Below, piece by piece: positions 10,898 through 20,831 of a stretch of 64,000 nucleotides of DNA. The stretch is from Bufo bufo. Its lineage: Eukaryota; Chordata; Amphibia; Anura; Bufonidae. Numbering within the stretch: the stretch's first letter is position 1; each line of letters begins with the position of its first letter. The translations under genes and the position numbers were made by a program. The notes beneath the pieces are model-generated. The model searched no databases and was not told the origin of the DNA. It worked only from the letters and a program-made list of their open reading frames with translations. Where the stretch lies: contig NC_053391.1 in assembly GCF_905171765.1 (NCBI RefSeq), positions 656,427,750-656,491,749 of the forward strand, in the 5' to 3' direction.

Positions 10898-12490
10898 TCA
10901 CAAGGGTATGTCATCATTACCCGGCTCTGCTGGCAAGTACGGCCTGTAGTAGTCCTCTACAGGAGGATGGGCCCACATAACAGTGTTAGGGGGAAGCTGC
11001 AACATGAAGGGACCCCTAATAGGTATTGGCCCCATGGGCCTAGGGGTAAACCCTTGGGTGGACCGTACCGGTCCCGGCATGATAATTGTGGGATGAAGTG
11101 GAGTGGATACCGCCGCCGCAAGCGGTCCGGTGGGCTCTGTGCAGCAATTCACAGCAACAGGGGGTCTTCTTTGGGGCACTGGCGGAGCGGTGGCAGCAGA
11201 AGGTAGTCTATGGGTGGTGACAGGCACCCTTACCTCGTCCTTCTTTGGCGGCATCTGGATCCTGGCGGTCGCGATCTTGCGCAGCTCCCGCAACTTCTCC
11301 TCCAGCCGGACAATCTGCTCACCGATGCTCTCCGTGTCAGAGTCGCGGTCATCTGCTGGCGCCGCCGGCGCAGGTACAGTCACCGATGGCGCGGACTCGG
11401 CCTCTGCAGGTTCTGGTGATGCATCGGGTCTCCGACCCCTCCGGATGTTCTCAAAGGTATTCCGAAGTCCCTTTAGATTTTCCATCTCTTGCATTGTCTT
11501 CTCCCGACGAGGCAGCTCGGGGGAAGGGTAAGGGCTCACCCATTTTTCCAACACGGTTGGCTGCCAGAAGACGTTAGGCCTAATGAAGGAGCTCCGCTCC
11601 TGGAAGGCGTGATGGGCCGGCTCTGGAGAGCGTTCCGGTTCCCGCTCGCAGCCAGAGTAGTCTTCTTCTTCTGCCTCCCAGTCCTCAGGTACTCGCTTGG
11701 GACGGGTCACGGCAGTGGCATAAGGGCCTCTCAGGCTCTCGGCAGGGGTGAACTCCACTTCCTCTCCCTCGCGGAGGCTGTGCTGATAGGAAGGGAGGTA
11801 GTCTCTCTTGACAGACCTTCTATTAACATATAAGTCTCTGCCAGTCAGGTAATCTTGTATGAACCCGTAGCCACGGGTTTTGTCAAAGGACACCACCACT
11901 CCCTTTCTCCTTTCCAGGCGGGGTTGGGTGTTGGTGTGTCTTTCATGGATTGTCTTGGTCAACTCTTCATAATAGATCTTGGTCTTTGTATTCCGCTTTA
12001 TAGCGGCCTCCCGGATCTCTGCCATAAGTGACGACCACTTGAAAGAGGGTTGAAAGAAGTCTCTCCAGGAGCCATAGCAGGGCTCTGGTTCTTTCTCCCG
12101 TGGCGGGCAGGCGGGTTTCTCCGGTCCCAGAGAGTAGGCCGGTGGAGCCTCCTCTGGCTCTACACCAATATCAGTCATTTTTGAAATCTCAGGTGCGGAC
12201 GCTGCAGCAACGCTCTGTTCACTTTCCAACATGCTCGATCCTTCTCTGGAGAGCGATAGGGTCGCATCAATTAAATCAGCCAGCTCCTCCCCTCGCACTG
12301 GGAGGCCGCCCCCCAGGTATTCCAGTATATGGAAGGCGGTGTCCATGCTGGCAGACATGCAAATGTCCAGATAAGCAGTGGCGCCTGACCTTGAACTCCT
12401 TCCCGCTATTTCCTCAGAAAGGCGCCAATTTTTCCCGCCTTTTCGGGATGAAGATGACGCGGCAGTTATTTTAGTAGCCTCAGCGGCCAT
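10898..12490 (-). CDS. 530-residue element protein with a Y-box-type cold-shock domain
   Basis: The start chosen is the ATG at 12490 (MAAEATK), with A at -3 and G at +4. The frame is open further upstream but without an ATG. Residues 1-30 are Ser/Lys-rich, and 45-65 (MDTAFHILEYLGGG) may be helical. A cold-shock domain lies at about 196-265: GVVVSFDK, the RNP1-like TRGYGFIQDY (about 205-214), the RNP2-like DLYVNRRSV, then YQHSLREGEEVEF. The stretch between RNP2 and the last strand resembles the longer loop of animal Y-box proteins. A Glu-rich linker follows, then a coiled-coil-like segment (about 386-412, VRLEEKLRELRK) and a Pro-rich tail. No zinc knuckle is present. Inferred role: a Gag-like nucleic-acid binder whose cold-shock fold replaces the nucleocapsid knuckle. 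The frame is intact. Confidence 0.75.
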   Translation of the reverse strand: MAAEATKITAASSSSRKGGKNWRLSEEIAGRSSRSGATAYLDICMSASMDTAFHILEYLGGGLPVRGEELADLIDATLSLSREGSSMLESEQSVAAASAPEISKMTDIGVEPEEAPPAYSLGPEKPACPPREKEPEPCYGSWRDFFQPSFKWSSLMAEIREAAIKRNTKTKIYYEELTKTIHERHTNTQPRLERRKGVVVSFDKTRGYGFIQDYLTGRDLYVNRRSVKRDYLPSYQHSLREGEEVEFTPAESLRGPYATAVTRPKRVPEDWEAEEEDYSGCEREPERSPEPAHHAFQERSSFIRPNVFWQPTVLEKWVSPYPSPELPRREKTMQEMENLKGLRNTFENIRRGRRPDASPEPAEAESAPSVTVPAPAAPADDRDSDTESIGEQIVRLEEKLRELRKIATARIQMPPKKDEVRVPVTTHRLPSAATAPPVPQRRPPVAVNCCTEPTGPLAAAVSTPLHPTIIMPGPVRSTQGFTPRPMGPIPIRGPFMLQLPPNTVMWAHPPVEDYYRPYLPAEPGNDDIPL

Positions 12491-12750
12491 CTTTAGCAAG
12501 AAACGCTGTCTATTCACTGACAGCAAGCAGGATGATGAAAAGTCCACAAAACCACACTCCGATGTGGCGATTTCCTTCCTCTTGGTAGCGCAACACTGCA
12601 CAGCGCTTTTTAGAGGTTTTAGGAACACTTTTGGTATGATTTTCAGTTCACAAAGTCCACTTTAAATAAACAGGCAATTTGTCACTTTGGTCACAGGGCA
12701 ACTGTATAAGGCACAAAGTTCACGCTTCTTGCACTAGAAAGCGTGCGTAT

Positions 12751-12766
12751 CCTGTTCGTGACGCCA
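12751..12766 (-). promoter_or_regulatory. Candidate primer-binding site
   Basis: Minus-strand TGGCGTCACGAACAGG begins about 9 nt inside the 5' LTR boundary and starts with TGG, as sites complementary to tRNA CCA ends do. The distance is longer than usual and no tRNA could be assigned from memory. Confidence 0.45.
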
Positions 12767-12775
12767 AAAGAGAGG

Positions 12776-13721
12776 TGCAGCGTACTCAAGTTGTGTGTAG
12801 AAATGTGTTCCTGGGTGTAGTAGTGCAATGACACTAACCTGAGACGGCTGACTCTCTGCATAGGCAGCTGATGGTAGGAAAATGTTCGTGACGCCAGTGC
12901 CAATTAAACGGTGGCACGCCGTTTGCTGATAGCAGGAATAACTGAGGAACCACGTGATGTTAAAACAAAACTCCAACTTTAGTAGTTTCCATGTAGAGAC
13001 ATTAATGGAAGCACAGTTCCTTTGCATACAGTTGATTTTTCAATACGGTCGATGCAGGCAATACAGATTAAGCAAGGTGACTTCAGAGTGTGAAACACAG
13101 GACTTGCAGTACAGGAGCTTGCACTCTATTCCTGACTGATCCTGGGACATAGAAAATCTTCTCCAAGGCCCAATACCTTAACTCTGGCGTATATCCTTGG
13201 TTCTCTCTTTATAAAGTACCTCCTCTGTTATCTTGAGTACCTCTTGCTTTTCTGCGCTTTGCCTCTGTCTCCCTCTCAGTTTCCTCAGGCTCTTTAACTG
13301 AGGTATTCCTGTTTCGGCATATGGGAATTCAGGAGGGGAACCTTCTCCTTGGATCTGGAACCCGGTTACAGGGACTACAATACCCTCTCCTGGTCCGCAG
13401 GCTTCAGGCCTGGGCTTGACTCAGACATAGTCTAAACTCCAACTGCTGTAGACTGACTTTAGACTAGACTGACTTTTGCTTCCCTGTCTGGGCCTTATAT
13501 AAACTAGGGCTCTCTAGCTCCCTCTAGTGACTAGAAGCTGGAATGACACCCCTAGCAGGCCTGTACATGCAAGTTTCACAGTAACAGGGAAATACATAAC
13601 ATTACATTACATGACAATTTATAAAGATGACATATACCAACTTCCCCATAATTAAGGGGGGACGACAGCACACCAAGTGACACTTTTGTAGTGACGGGAA
13701 TTACAGTCCCCGTACACTACA
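12776..13721 (-). repeat. 5' LTR of the cold-shock element
   Basis: Partner of 9165-10109. Minus-strand order is TGTAGTGTACGG (start, 13721), TATA-like element near 13495-13505, and end ACGCTGCA at 12776. It contains a second copy of the primer-site-like 13-mer at 12884-12896, about 110 nt before the LTR end. Confidence 0.88.
13495..13505 (-). promoter_or_regulatory. TATA-like box of the 5' LTR
   Basis: TTTATATAAGG on the minus strand lies about 220 bp inside the LTR start, a plausible U3 promoter position. The same sequence is in the other LTR. Confidence 0.5.
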
Positions 13722-13980
13722 ACTGTCAGAGGGGAATGAGTGTGGAGACATGCGTGTGCGACGTTTTGTTGGATCTGACCCTTTCTCAAGCATGTGCCTT
13801 ATGTGCAGGTACCATAGCTGCCATCATGATCGATGGCTTAACCCCTTAAGGACCCTGCCACATTTCACCTTCCTGCCCAGGCCATTTTTTGCAAATCTGA
13901 CATGTGTCACTTTATGTGGTGATAACTTTAAAACGCTTTTACTTATCCAGGCCATTCTGAGAATGTTTTCTCATCACATA

Positions 13981-15581
13981 CAGTTGCAAGAAAAAGTATG
14001 TGAACCCTTTGGAATGATATGGATTTCTGCACAAATTGGTCATAAAATGTGATCTGATTTTCATCTAAGTCACAACAATAGACAATCACAGTCTGCTTAA
14101 ACTAATAACACACAAAGAATTAAATGTTACCATGTTTTTATTGAACACACCATGTAAACATTCACAGGGCAGGTGGAAAAAGTATGTGAACCCTTGGATT
14201 TAATAACTGGTTGAACCTCCTTTGGCAGCAATAACTTCAACCAAACGTTTCCTGTAGTTACAGATCAGAAGTGCACAACGGTCAGGAGTAATTCTTGACC
14301 ATTCCTCTTTACAGAACTGTTTCAGTTCAGCAATATTCTTGGGATGTCTGGTGTGAATCGCTTTCTTGAGGTCATGCCACAGCATCTCAATCGGATTGAG
14401 GACAGAATCTCAATTGGGTTGACTGGGCCACTCCAGAAGGCGTATTTTCTTCTGTTTAAGCCATTCTGTTGTTGATTTACTTCTATGCTTTGGGTCGTTG
14501 TCCTGTTGCAACACCCATCTTCTGTTGAGCTTCAGCTGGTGGACAGATGGCCTTAAGTTCTCTTGCAAAATGTCTTGATAAACTTGGGAATTCATTTTTC
14601 TTTCGATGATAGCAATCCATCCAGGCCCTGACGCAGCAAAGCAGCCCCAAACCATGATGCCCCCACCACCATACTTCACAGTTGGGATGAGGTTTTGATG
14701 TTGGTGTGCTGTGTCTCTTTTTCTCCACACATAGTATTGTGTGTTTCTTCCAAACAACTCAACTTTGGTTTCATCTGTCCATAGAATATTTTGCCGGTAC
14801 TGCTGTGGAACATCCAGGTGCTCTTGTGCAAACTGTAAACGTGCAGCAATGTTTTTTTGGGACAGCAGTGGCTTCCTCTGTGGTATCCTCCCATGAAATC
14901 CATTCTTGTTTAGTGTTTTACGTATCGTAGATTCGCTAACAGGGATGTTAGCATATGCCAGAGACTTTTTTAAGTCTTCAGCTGACACTCTAGGATTCTT
15001 CTTCACCTCAGTCTGCGCTGTGCTCTTACAGTCAGTTTACAGGATGACCACTCCTAGGGAGAGTAGCAGCAGTGCTGAACGTTCTCCATTTATAGACAAT
15101 TTGTCTTACCGTGGACTGATGAACAGCAAGGCTTTTGGAGATACCTTTATAACCCTTTCCAGCTTTATGCAAGTCAACAATTCTTAATCGTAGGTCTTCT
15201 GAGAGCTCTTTTGTGCAAGGCATCATTCACATCAGGCAATGCTTCTTGTGAAAAGCAAACCCAGAACTGGTGTGTGTTTTTTCTAGGGCAGGGCAGCTGT
15301 AACCAACACCTCCAATCTCATCTCATTGATTGGACTCCAATTAGCTCTTGGAGATGTCATTAGTCTAGGGGTTCACATACTTTTTCTACCTGCACTGTGA
15401 ATGTTTACATGGTGTGTTCAATAAAAACATGGTAACATTTAATTATTTGTGTGTTATTAGTTTAAGCAGACTGTGATTGTCTATTGTTGTGACTTAGATG
15501 AAGATCAGATCACATTTTATGACCAATTTGTGCAGAAATCCATATAATTCCAAAGGGTTCACATACTTTTTCTTGCAACTT
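13981..15581 (-). mobile_element. Decayed Tc1/mariner transposon
   Basis: Inserted at TA (13979-13980 and 15582-15583). Inverted repeats of about 215 bp (13981-14196 and 15367-15581) differ at several sites. Each contains two copies of an AAAAAGTATGTGAACCC direct repeat, at its outer and inner edge, the IR/DR layout of the Sleeping Beauty-like group. The transposase is on the minus strand and broken. Confidence 0.9.
14200..15226 (-). pseudogene. Tc1-like transposase, frameshifted
   Basis: Three fragments cover the protein. 15226-15032 is the N-terminal helix-turn-helix ([19 protein letters not shown]). 15006-14410 contains ILWTDETKVELF, YGGGGIMVWGC and QQDNDPKH, the first two catalytic Asp motifs. 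14385-14200 is the C-terminus after the Glu motif (MLWHDLKK). The break between fragments one and two lies near 15010-15030. The second break, near 14385-14410, contains a partial tandem duplication of the DNA encoding the NPIE motif, with ATTGAGAT present twice. The product is non-functional. Confidence 0.88.
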
Positions 15582-15583
15582 TA

Positions 15584-16675
15584 TAGTAAGTGCTTCATGA
15601 CAGTAGTAAAATTGAGTAAAAAAAATTAAAAAACTTTTTCAATATATAGTAATACCTCCAAAAATAGTTATTACTTTACATTTCCCATATGTCTACTATG
15701 TGTTTGGATCATTTTGGGAATGTCATTTTATCTTTTGGGGACATTAAAAGGCTAAGAAGTTTAGAAGCAAATCTTGAAGTTTTTTAGAAAATTTCCAAAA
15801 CCCACTTTTTAAGGACCAGTTCAGGTCTGAAGTCACTTTGTGAGGCTTACATGATAAAAACCACCCAAAAAATGACCCCATTTTAGAAACTACACCCCTC
15901 AAGGTATTCAAAACTGGTTTTACAAACTTTGTTAACTTGTTAACAAAGTTTGTTAACCTTTAGGTGTTCCACAAGAATTAATGGAAAATAGAGATGAAGT
16001 TTCAGAATTTCACATTTTTGGCAGATTTTCCATTTTAATCCATTTTTTTCAGTTACAAAACAAGGGTTAACAGCCAAACAAAACTCAATATTTATGGCCC
16101 TGATCTTGAATAGGGGCTCTTTTTTTTGGGAAGAGATAACGGTTTGATTGGTACTATTTTAGGCTTTTTTATCGCTTGCTCTTAAACTTTTTGTGATATA
16201 AGGTGCCAAAAAAATGGCTTTTTTGACACTGGTTTTATTTTTTACGGTGTTCATCTGATGGGTTAGGTCATGTGATATTTTTATAGAGCAGGTTTTTACA
16301 GATGTGACGATACCGAATATGTCTACTTTTTTTTTTATTTATGTACGTTTTACACAATGATATTTTTTAAACAAAAACAATCATGTCTCCATAGTCTGAG
16401 AGCCATATTTTTTTTTATTTTTTGGGCGATTGTCTTAGGTAGGGGCAAATTTTTTGCGGAATGAGGTGACGGTTAGATTGGTACTATTTTGGGGGGCATA
16501 TGCCTTTTTGATCGCTTGGTATTGCACTTTTAACCGCCTCCGGACCGCCGAACGCAGGGACGCGTCCTGGAGGTGGTCGATTCATTCCTCCTGGACGCAT
16601 ATACACGTCCTCTCGCGAGACGCGAGATTTCCTGTGAACGCGCGCACACAGGATCGGAAGGTAAGCGAGTGGATC
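15584..16675. other. AT-rich interior of the large TTAA element
   Basis: Homologous to 38850-39410 in the second TTAA element in its first part (AAAGTTATTACTTTA..., TTCCACAAGA). Further on are T-rich modules of the form GTCATGTGATATTTTTATAGAGCAGG, which recur at 19930, 20285, 40140 and 40300. A short palindrome GTTAACTTGTTAAC lies near 15941. From about 16528 a TTAACCGCCTCCGGACCG sequence may be the end of a further TTAA-type element. No coding sequence is recognised. Confidence 0.5.
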
Positions 16676-16829
16676 TCCAGCCTGCCAGCGGCGATCGTTC
16701 GCTGGCAGGCTGGAGATGCGATTTTTTTAACCCCTAACAAGTATATTAGACGCTGTTTTGATAACAGCGTCTAATATACCTGCTACCTGGTCCTCTGGTG
16801 GTCCCTTTTGCTTGGATCGACCACCAGAG
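16676..16829. repeat. Three consecutive perfect hairpins
   Basis: Adjacent stem-loops are CTCCAGCCTGCCAGC with its inverse (16676-16716), GTATATTAGACGCTGTT with its inverse (16739-16779), and CCTCTGGTGGTC with its inverse (16790-16829). Stems are near-perfect and loops short. They lie just inside the TTAACCGCCTCC sequence and may be subterminal structures of a nested element. Confidence 0.65.
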
Positions 16830-16990
16830 GACACAGGCAGATCAGTAATAAGTAGCACCAAACACCACTACACTACACCCCCCCTGTCACTTATTAACCT
16901 CTTATTAACCCCTGATCACCCCTGATCACCCCATATAGACTCCCTGATCACCCCCCTGTCATTGATCACCCCCCTGTCATTGATCACCCC

Positions 16991-17845
16991 CCTGTAAGGC
17001 TCCATTCAGACGTCCGTATGTTTTTTACGGATCCACGGATACATGGATCGGATCCGCAAAACACATATGGACATCTGAATGGAGCCTTACAGGGGGGTGA
17101 TCAATGACAGGGGGGTGATCACCCCATATAGACTCCCTGATCACCCCCCTGTCATTGATCACCCCCCTGTCATTGATCACCCCCCTGTAAGGCTCCATTT
17201 AGACGTCCGTATGTTTTTTACGGATCCACGGATACATGGATCGGATCCGCAAAACACATACAGACGTCTGAATGGAGCCTTACAGGGGGGTGATCAATGA
17301 CAGGGGGGTGATCACCCCATATAGACTCCCTGATCACCCCCCTGTCATTGATCACCCCCCTGTCATTGATCACCCCCCTGTAAGGCTCCATTCAGACGTC
17401 CGTATGTTTTTTACGGATCCACGGATACATGGATCGGATCCGGAAAACACGTACGGACATCTGAATGGAGCCTTACAGGGGGGTGATCACCCCATATAGA
17501 CTCCCTGATCACCCCCTGTCATTGATCACCCCCCCTGTAAGGCTCCATTCAGACGTCCGTATGTTTTTTACAGATCCACGGATACATGGATCAGATCCGC
17601 AAAACACATACGGACGTCTGAATGGAGCCTTACAGGGGGGTGATCAATGACAGGGGGGTGATCAGGGAGTCTATATGGGGTGATCACCCCCCTTTACATG
17701 GATCGGATCCGTAAAAAACATACGGACGTCTGAATGGAGCCTTACAGGGGGGTGATCAATGACAGGGGGGTGATAACCCCATATACACTCCCTGATCACC
17801 CCCCTGTCATTGATCACCCCCCTGTAAGGCTCCATTCAGACATTT
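16991..17845. repeat. Tandem array of MITE-like hairpins, about 191-bp period
   Basis: Each unit has a 97-bp hairpin with ends TAAGGCTCCATTCAGACG and its inverse, plus a spacer rich in GATCACCCCCCTGTCATT. Full hairpins lie at about 16996-17092, 17188-17285, 17379-17478 and 17537-17633, with partial ones at 17696-17750 and 17826-17845. The hairpin ends are those of the dispersed MITE at 30043-30499. The units have therefore spread by tandem duplication. Confidence 0.75.
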
Positions 17846-19680
17846 TTTTGGCCCAAGTTAGCGGAAATTTTTTATTTTATTTTTTTCTTACAAAGTCTCA
17901 TATTCCACTAACTTGTGTCAAAAAATAAAATCACACATGAACTCACCATACCCCTCACGGAATCCAAATACGTAAATTTTTTTAGACATTTATATTTCAG
18001 ACTTCTTCTCACGCTTTAGGGCCCCTAAAATGCCAGGGCAGTATAAATACCCCACATGTGACCCCATTTCGGAAAGTAGACACCCCAAGGTATTCGCTGA
18101 GGGGCATATTGAGTCCATGAAAGATTGAAATTTTTGTCCCAAGTTAGCGGAAAGGGAGACTTTGTGAGAAAAAAAAAATAATAATCAATTTCCGCTAACT
18201 TGTGGCAAAAAAAAAAAATTTCTATGAACTCGCCATGCCCCTCATTGAATACCTTGGGGTGTCTTCTTTCCAAAATGATGTCACATGTGGGGTATTTATA
18301 CTGCCCTGGTATTTTAGGGGCCCTAAAGCGTGAGAAGAAGTCTGGGATCCAAATGTCTAAAAATGCCCTCCTAAAAGGAATGTGGGCCCCTTTGCGCATC
18401 TAGGCTGCAAAAAAGTGTCACACATCTGGTATCGCCGTACTCAGGAGAAGTTGGGGAATGTGTTTTGGGGTGTCATTTTACATATACCCATGCTGGTTGA
18501 GAGAAATATCTCGGTCAAATGCCAACTTTGTATAAAAAAATTGGAAAAGTTGTCTTTTGCCGAGATATTTATCTCACCCAGCATGGGTATATGTAAAATG
18601 ACACCCCAAAACACATTGCCCAACTTCTCCTGAGTATGGCAATACCACATGTGTGACACTTTTTTGCAGCCTAGGTGGGCAAAGGGGCCCACATTCCAAA
18701 GAGCACCTTTAGGATTTCACAGTTCATTTTTTACACATTTTGATTTCAAACTACTTACCACACATTAGGGCCCCTAGATTTCCAGGGTAGTATAACTACC
18801 CCACAAGTGACCCCATTTTGGAAAGAAGATACCCCAAGGTATTCCGTGAGGGGTATGGCGAGTTCCTAGAATTTTTTATTTTTTGTCACAAGTTAGCGGA
18901 AAATTATTATTATTATTTTTTTTCTTACAAAGTCTCATATTCCACTAACTTGTGACAAAAAATAAAAACTTCCATTAACTCACTATGCCCATCACGAAAT
19001 ACCTTGGGGTGTCTTCTTTCCAAAATGGGGTCACTTGTGGGGTAGTTATACTGCCCTGGCATTTTAGGGGCCCAAATGCGTGCGAATTAGTTTGAAATCA
19101 AAATCTGTAAAAAATGGCCGGTGAAATCCGAAAGGTGCTTTTTGGAATGTGGGCCCCTTTGCCCACCTAGGCTGCAAAAAAGTGTCACACATCTGGTATT
19201 GCTGTACTCAGGAGAAGTTGGGGAATGTGTTTTGGGGTGTCATTTTATATATACCCATGCTGGGTGAGAGAAATATCTTGGCAAAAGACAACTTTTCCCA
19301 TTTTTTTATACAAAGTTGGCAATTGACCAAGATATTTATCTCACCCAGCATGGGTATATGTAAAATGACACCCCAAAACATATTGCCCAACTTCTCCTGA
19401 GTACGGCAATACCACATGTGTGACACTTTTTTGCAGCCTAGGTGGGCAAAGGGGCCCACATTCCAAAGAGCACCTTTCGGATTTCACTGGTCATTTTTTA
19501 CACATTTTGATTTCAAACTACTTACCACACATTAGGGCCCCTAGAATGCCAGGGCAGTATAACTACCCCACAAGTGACCCCATTTTGGAAAGAAGACACC
19601 CCAAGGTATTTCGTGATGGGCATAGTGAGTTCATGGAAGTTTTTATTTTTTTGTCACAAGTTAATATGTATACTTTTTTT
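17846..19680. repeat. Nested palindromic modules of the large TTAA element
   Basis: Two palindromes, 18365-18710 (centre near 18540) and 19135-19485 (centre near 19310), have arms starting GGGCCCCTTTGC and containing CATATACCCATGCTGG. Between and around them a module with AAGACACCCCAAGGTATT and CAAGTTAGCGGAAA occurs in alternating orientation (17850-18350, 18750-19070, 19540-19660). Mirror-image small ORFs of 83 codons are by-products of the symmetry. Confidence 0.7.
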
Positions 19681-20827
19681 TATTTATTTAAGTTTTACAC
19701 AATAATATCATTTTTAACAAAAAAAAATGTTTTAGTGTCTCCACATTGTCTTAGTAAGGGTCTCATTTTTTGTGGGATAATGTGACGGTTAGATTGGTAC
19801 TATTTTGGGATGCATATGACTTTTTGATCGCTTGCTGTTACTCTTTTTGTGATGTAAGGTGACAAACAATTGCTTTTTTGACACCGTTTTTTTTTTAAAT
19901 TTTTTTACGGTCTTCATCTGAGGGGTTAGGTCATGTGGTATTTTTATAGAGCAGTTTGTTACGGACGTGGCAATACCTAATATGTATACTTTTTTTTATT
20001 TACTTACGTTTTACACAATAACAGCATTTTTTAAACCAAAAAAATGATGTTTTAGTGTCTCCATATTCTGAGAGCCATAGTTTTTTTTATTTTTTGGGCG
20101 ATTGTCTTAGGTAGGGGCTCATATTTTGTGGGATGAGGTGTCGGTTAGATTGGTTCTATTTTGGGGGGTATACGCTTTTTTGATCGCTTGGTGTTACACT
20201 TTTAGTGATGTATGGTGACAAACAAATGGTTTATTTAGCACAGTTTTTATTTTATTTTTTTGACGGTGTCCACCTAAGGGGTTAGGTCATGTGATATTTT
20301 CATAGAGCCAGTGGATACGGATGCGGAGATACCTAATATGTCTACTTTTTTTTTTTTCCCTATTTTTTAAAAAAAAATTCCCCTTTATTTTTTTTTTACT
20401 TGAAACTTTTAATTTATTTTTGGAAAACTTTATTTTTTTCACTTTTTTTTCCACTTTTTTTTGTCCCACTCTGGGACTTCAACTTTTGGGGGTCTGATCC
20501 CCTTTACAATGCATGACAATACTTCTGTATACACACTGTAAGCCCCCTGGATCTCACAGGCTCTCCTGGAAGGCAGCCACAATGCCTAAGGAAGGCATCG
20601 GGCTGCCTTTCTTGCCATCGGGTTTCCGTCACAGCAGCGCGGGGACCCGATGGTCACCCCGCACATGTCTGAAGTCTGCGCATGCAGCAGGGGTTTGGCT
20701 ATCAGTGACTGCTGGACCCCTGCCGTTGATCGGGCGGGCGCAGCTCCTGCACCCGCCCGATCACCATGCAGTACATGTACGTCACTGGTCCTTAAGTGAC
20801 GGCCAGATATGACATACATGTAAGGGG
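19681..20827. other. AT-rich right part of the large TTAA element
   Basis: Tandemly arranged, diverged modules containing TTTTTGATCGCTTG and GGTTAGATTGGTACTATTTT recur about every 300 bp (16470, 19790, 20150), followed by long T runs near 20340-20460. A GC-richer segment with CACCCGCCCGATCA precedes the right terminus. No gene is seen. Confidence 0.5.
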
Positions 20828-20831
20828 TTAA

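Larger units (their letters stand above)
9165..13721 (-). mobile_element. Young non-autonomous LTR retrotransposon with a cold-shock-domain ORF
   Basis: Two direct repeats, 9165-10109 and 12776-13721 (about 945 bp each), start TGCAGCG and end ACTACA in plus-strand reading. They are flanked outside by ACTG (9161-9164 and 13722-13725; the next base T also matches). By eye the repeats differ at about eight positions, five of them clustered, so the insertion is young. The 2.67-kb interior carries one ORF on the minus strand (10898-12490), a primer-site-like sequence next to the 12776 repeat and a purine tract next to 10109. Transcription is therefore right to left. No protease, reverse transcriptase or integrase is present, so mobilisation would need enzymes from another element. 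Confidence 0.88.
13842..20827. mobile_element. Large TTAA-flanked element (CCCCTTAAGGAC ends)
   Basis: TTAA occurs at 13838-13841 and 20828-20831. The left end is CCCCTTAAGGACC and the right end TAAGGGG, with GGTCCTTAAG 28 bp further in. The left 700 bp is related to the left end of the element at 38712-41070, which independently shows a TTAA insertion site. Without the Tc1 insertion it is about 5.4 kb. It is AT-rich, full of palindromic modules and encodes no recognisable transposase, so it is non-autonomous or composite. The superfamily is piggyBac- or Kolobok-like by TTAA target only. Confidence 0.65.

Noticed and set aside
10967..11833. Plus-strand ORFs of 70-140 codons across 10967-12665
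   Set aside because: Antisense shadows of the GC-rich cold-shock ORF; no family motifs.
18025..19785. Recurring 83-codon ORFs beginning MGPFAHLGCKKVSH on both strands
   Set aside because: The same palindrome arm read in each direction; not a gene family.
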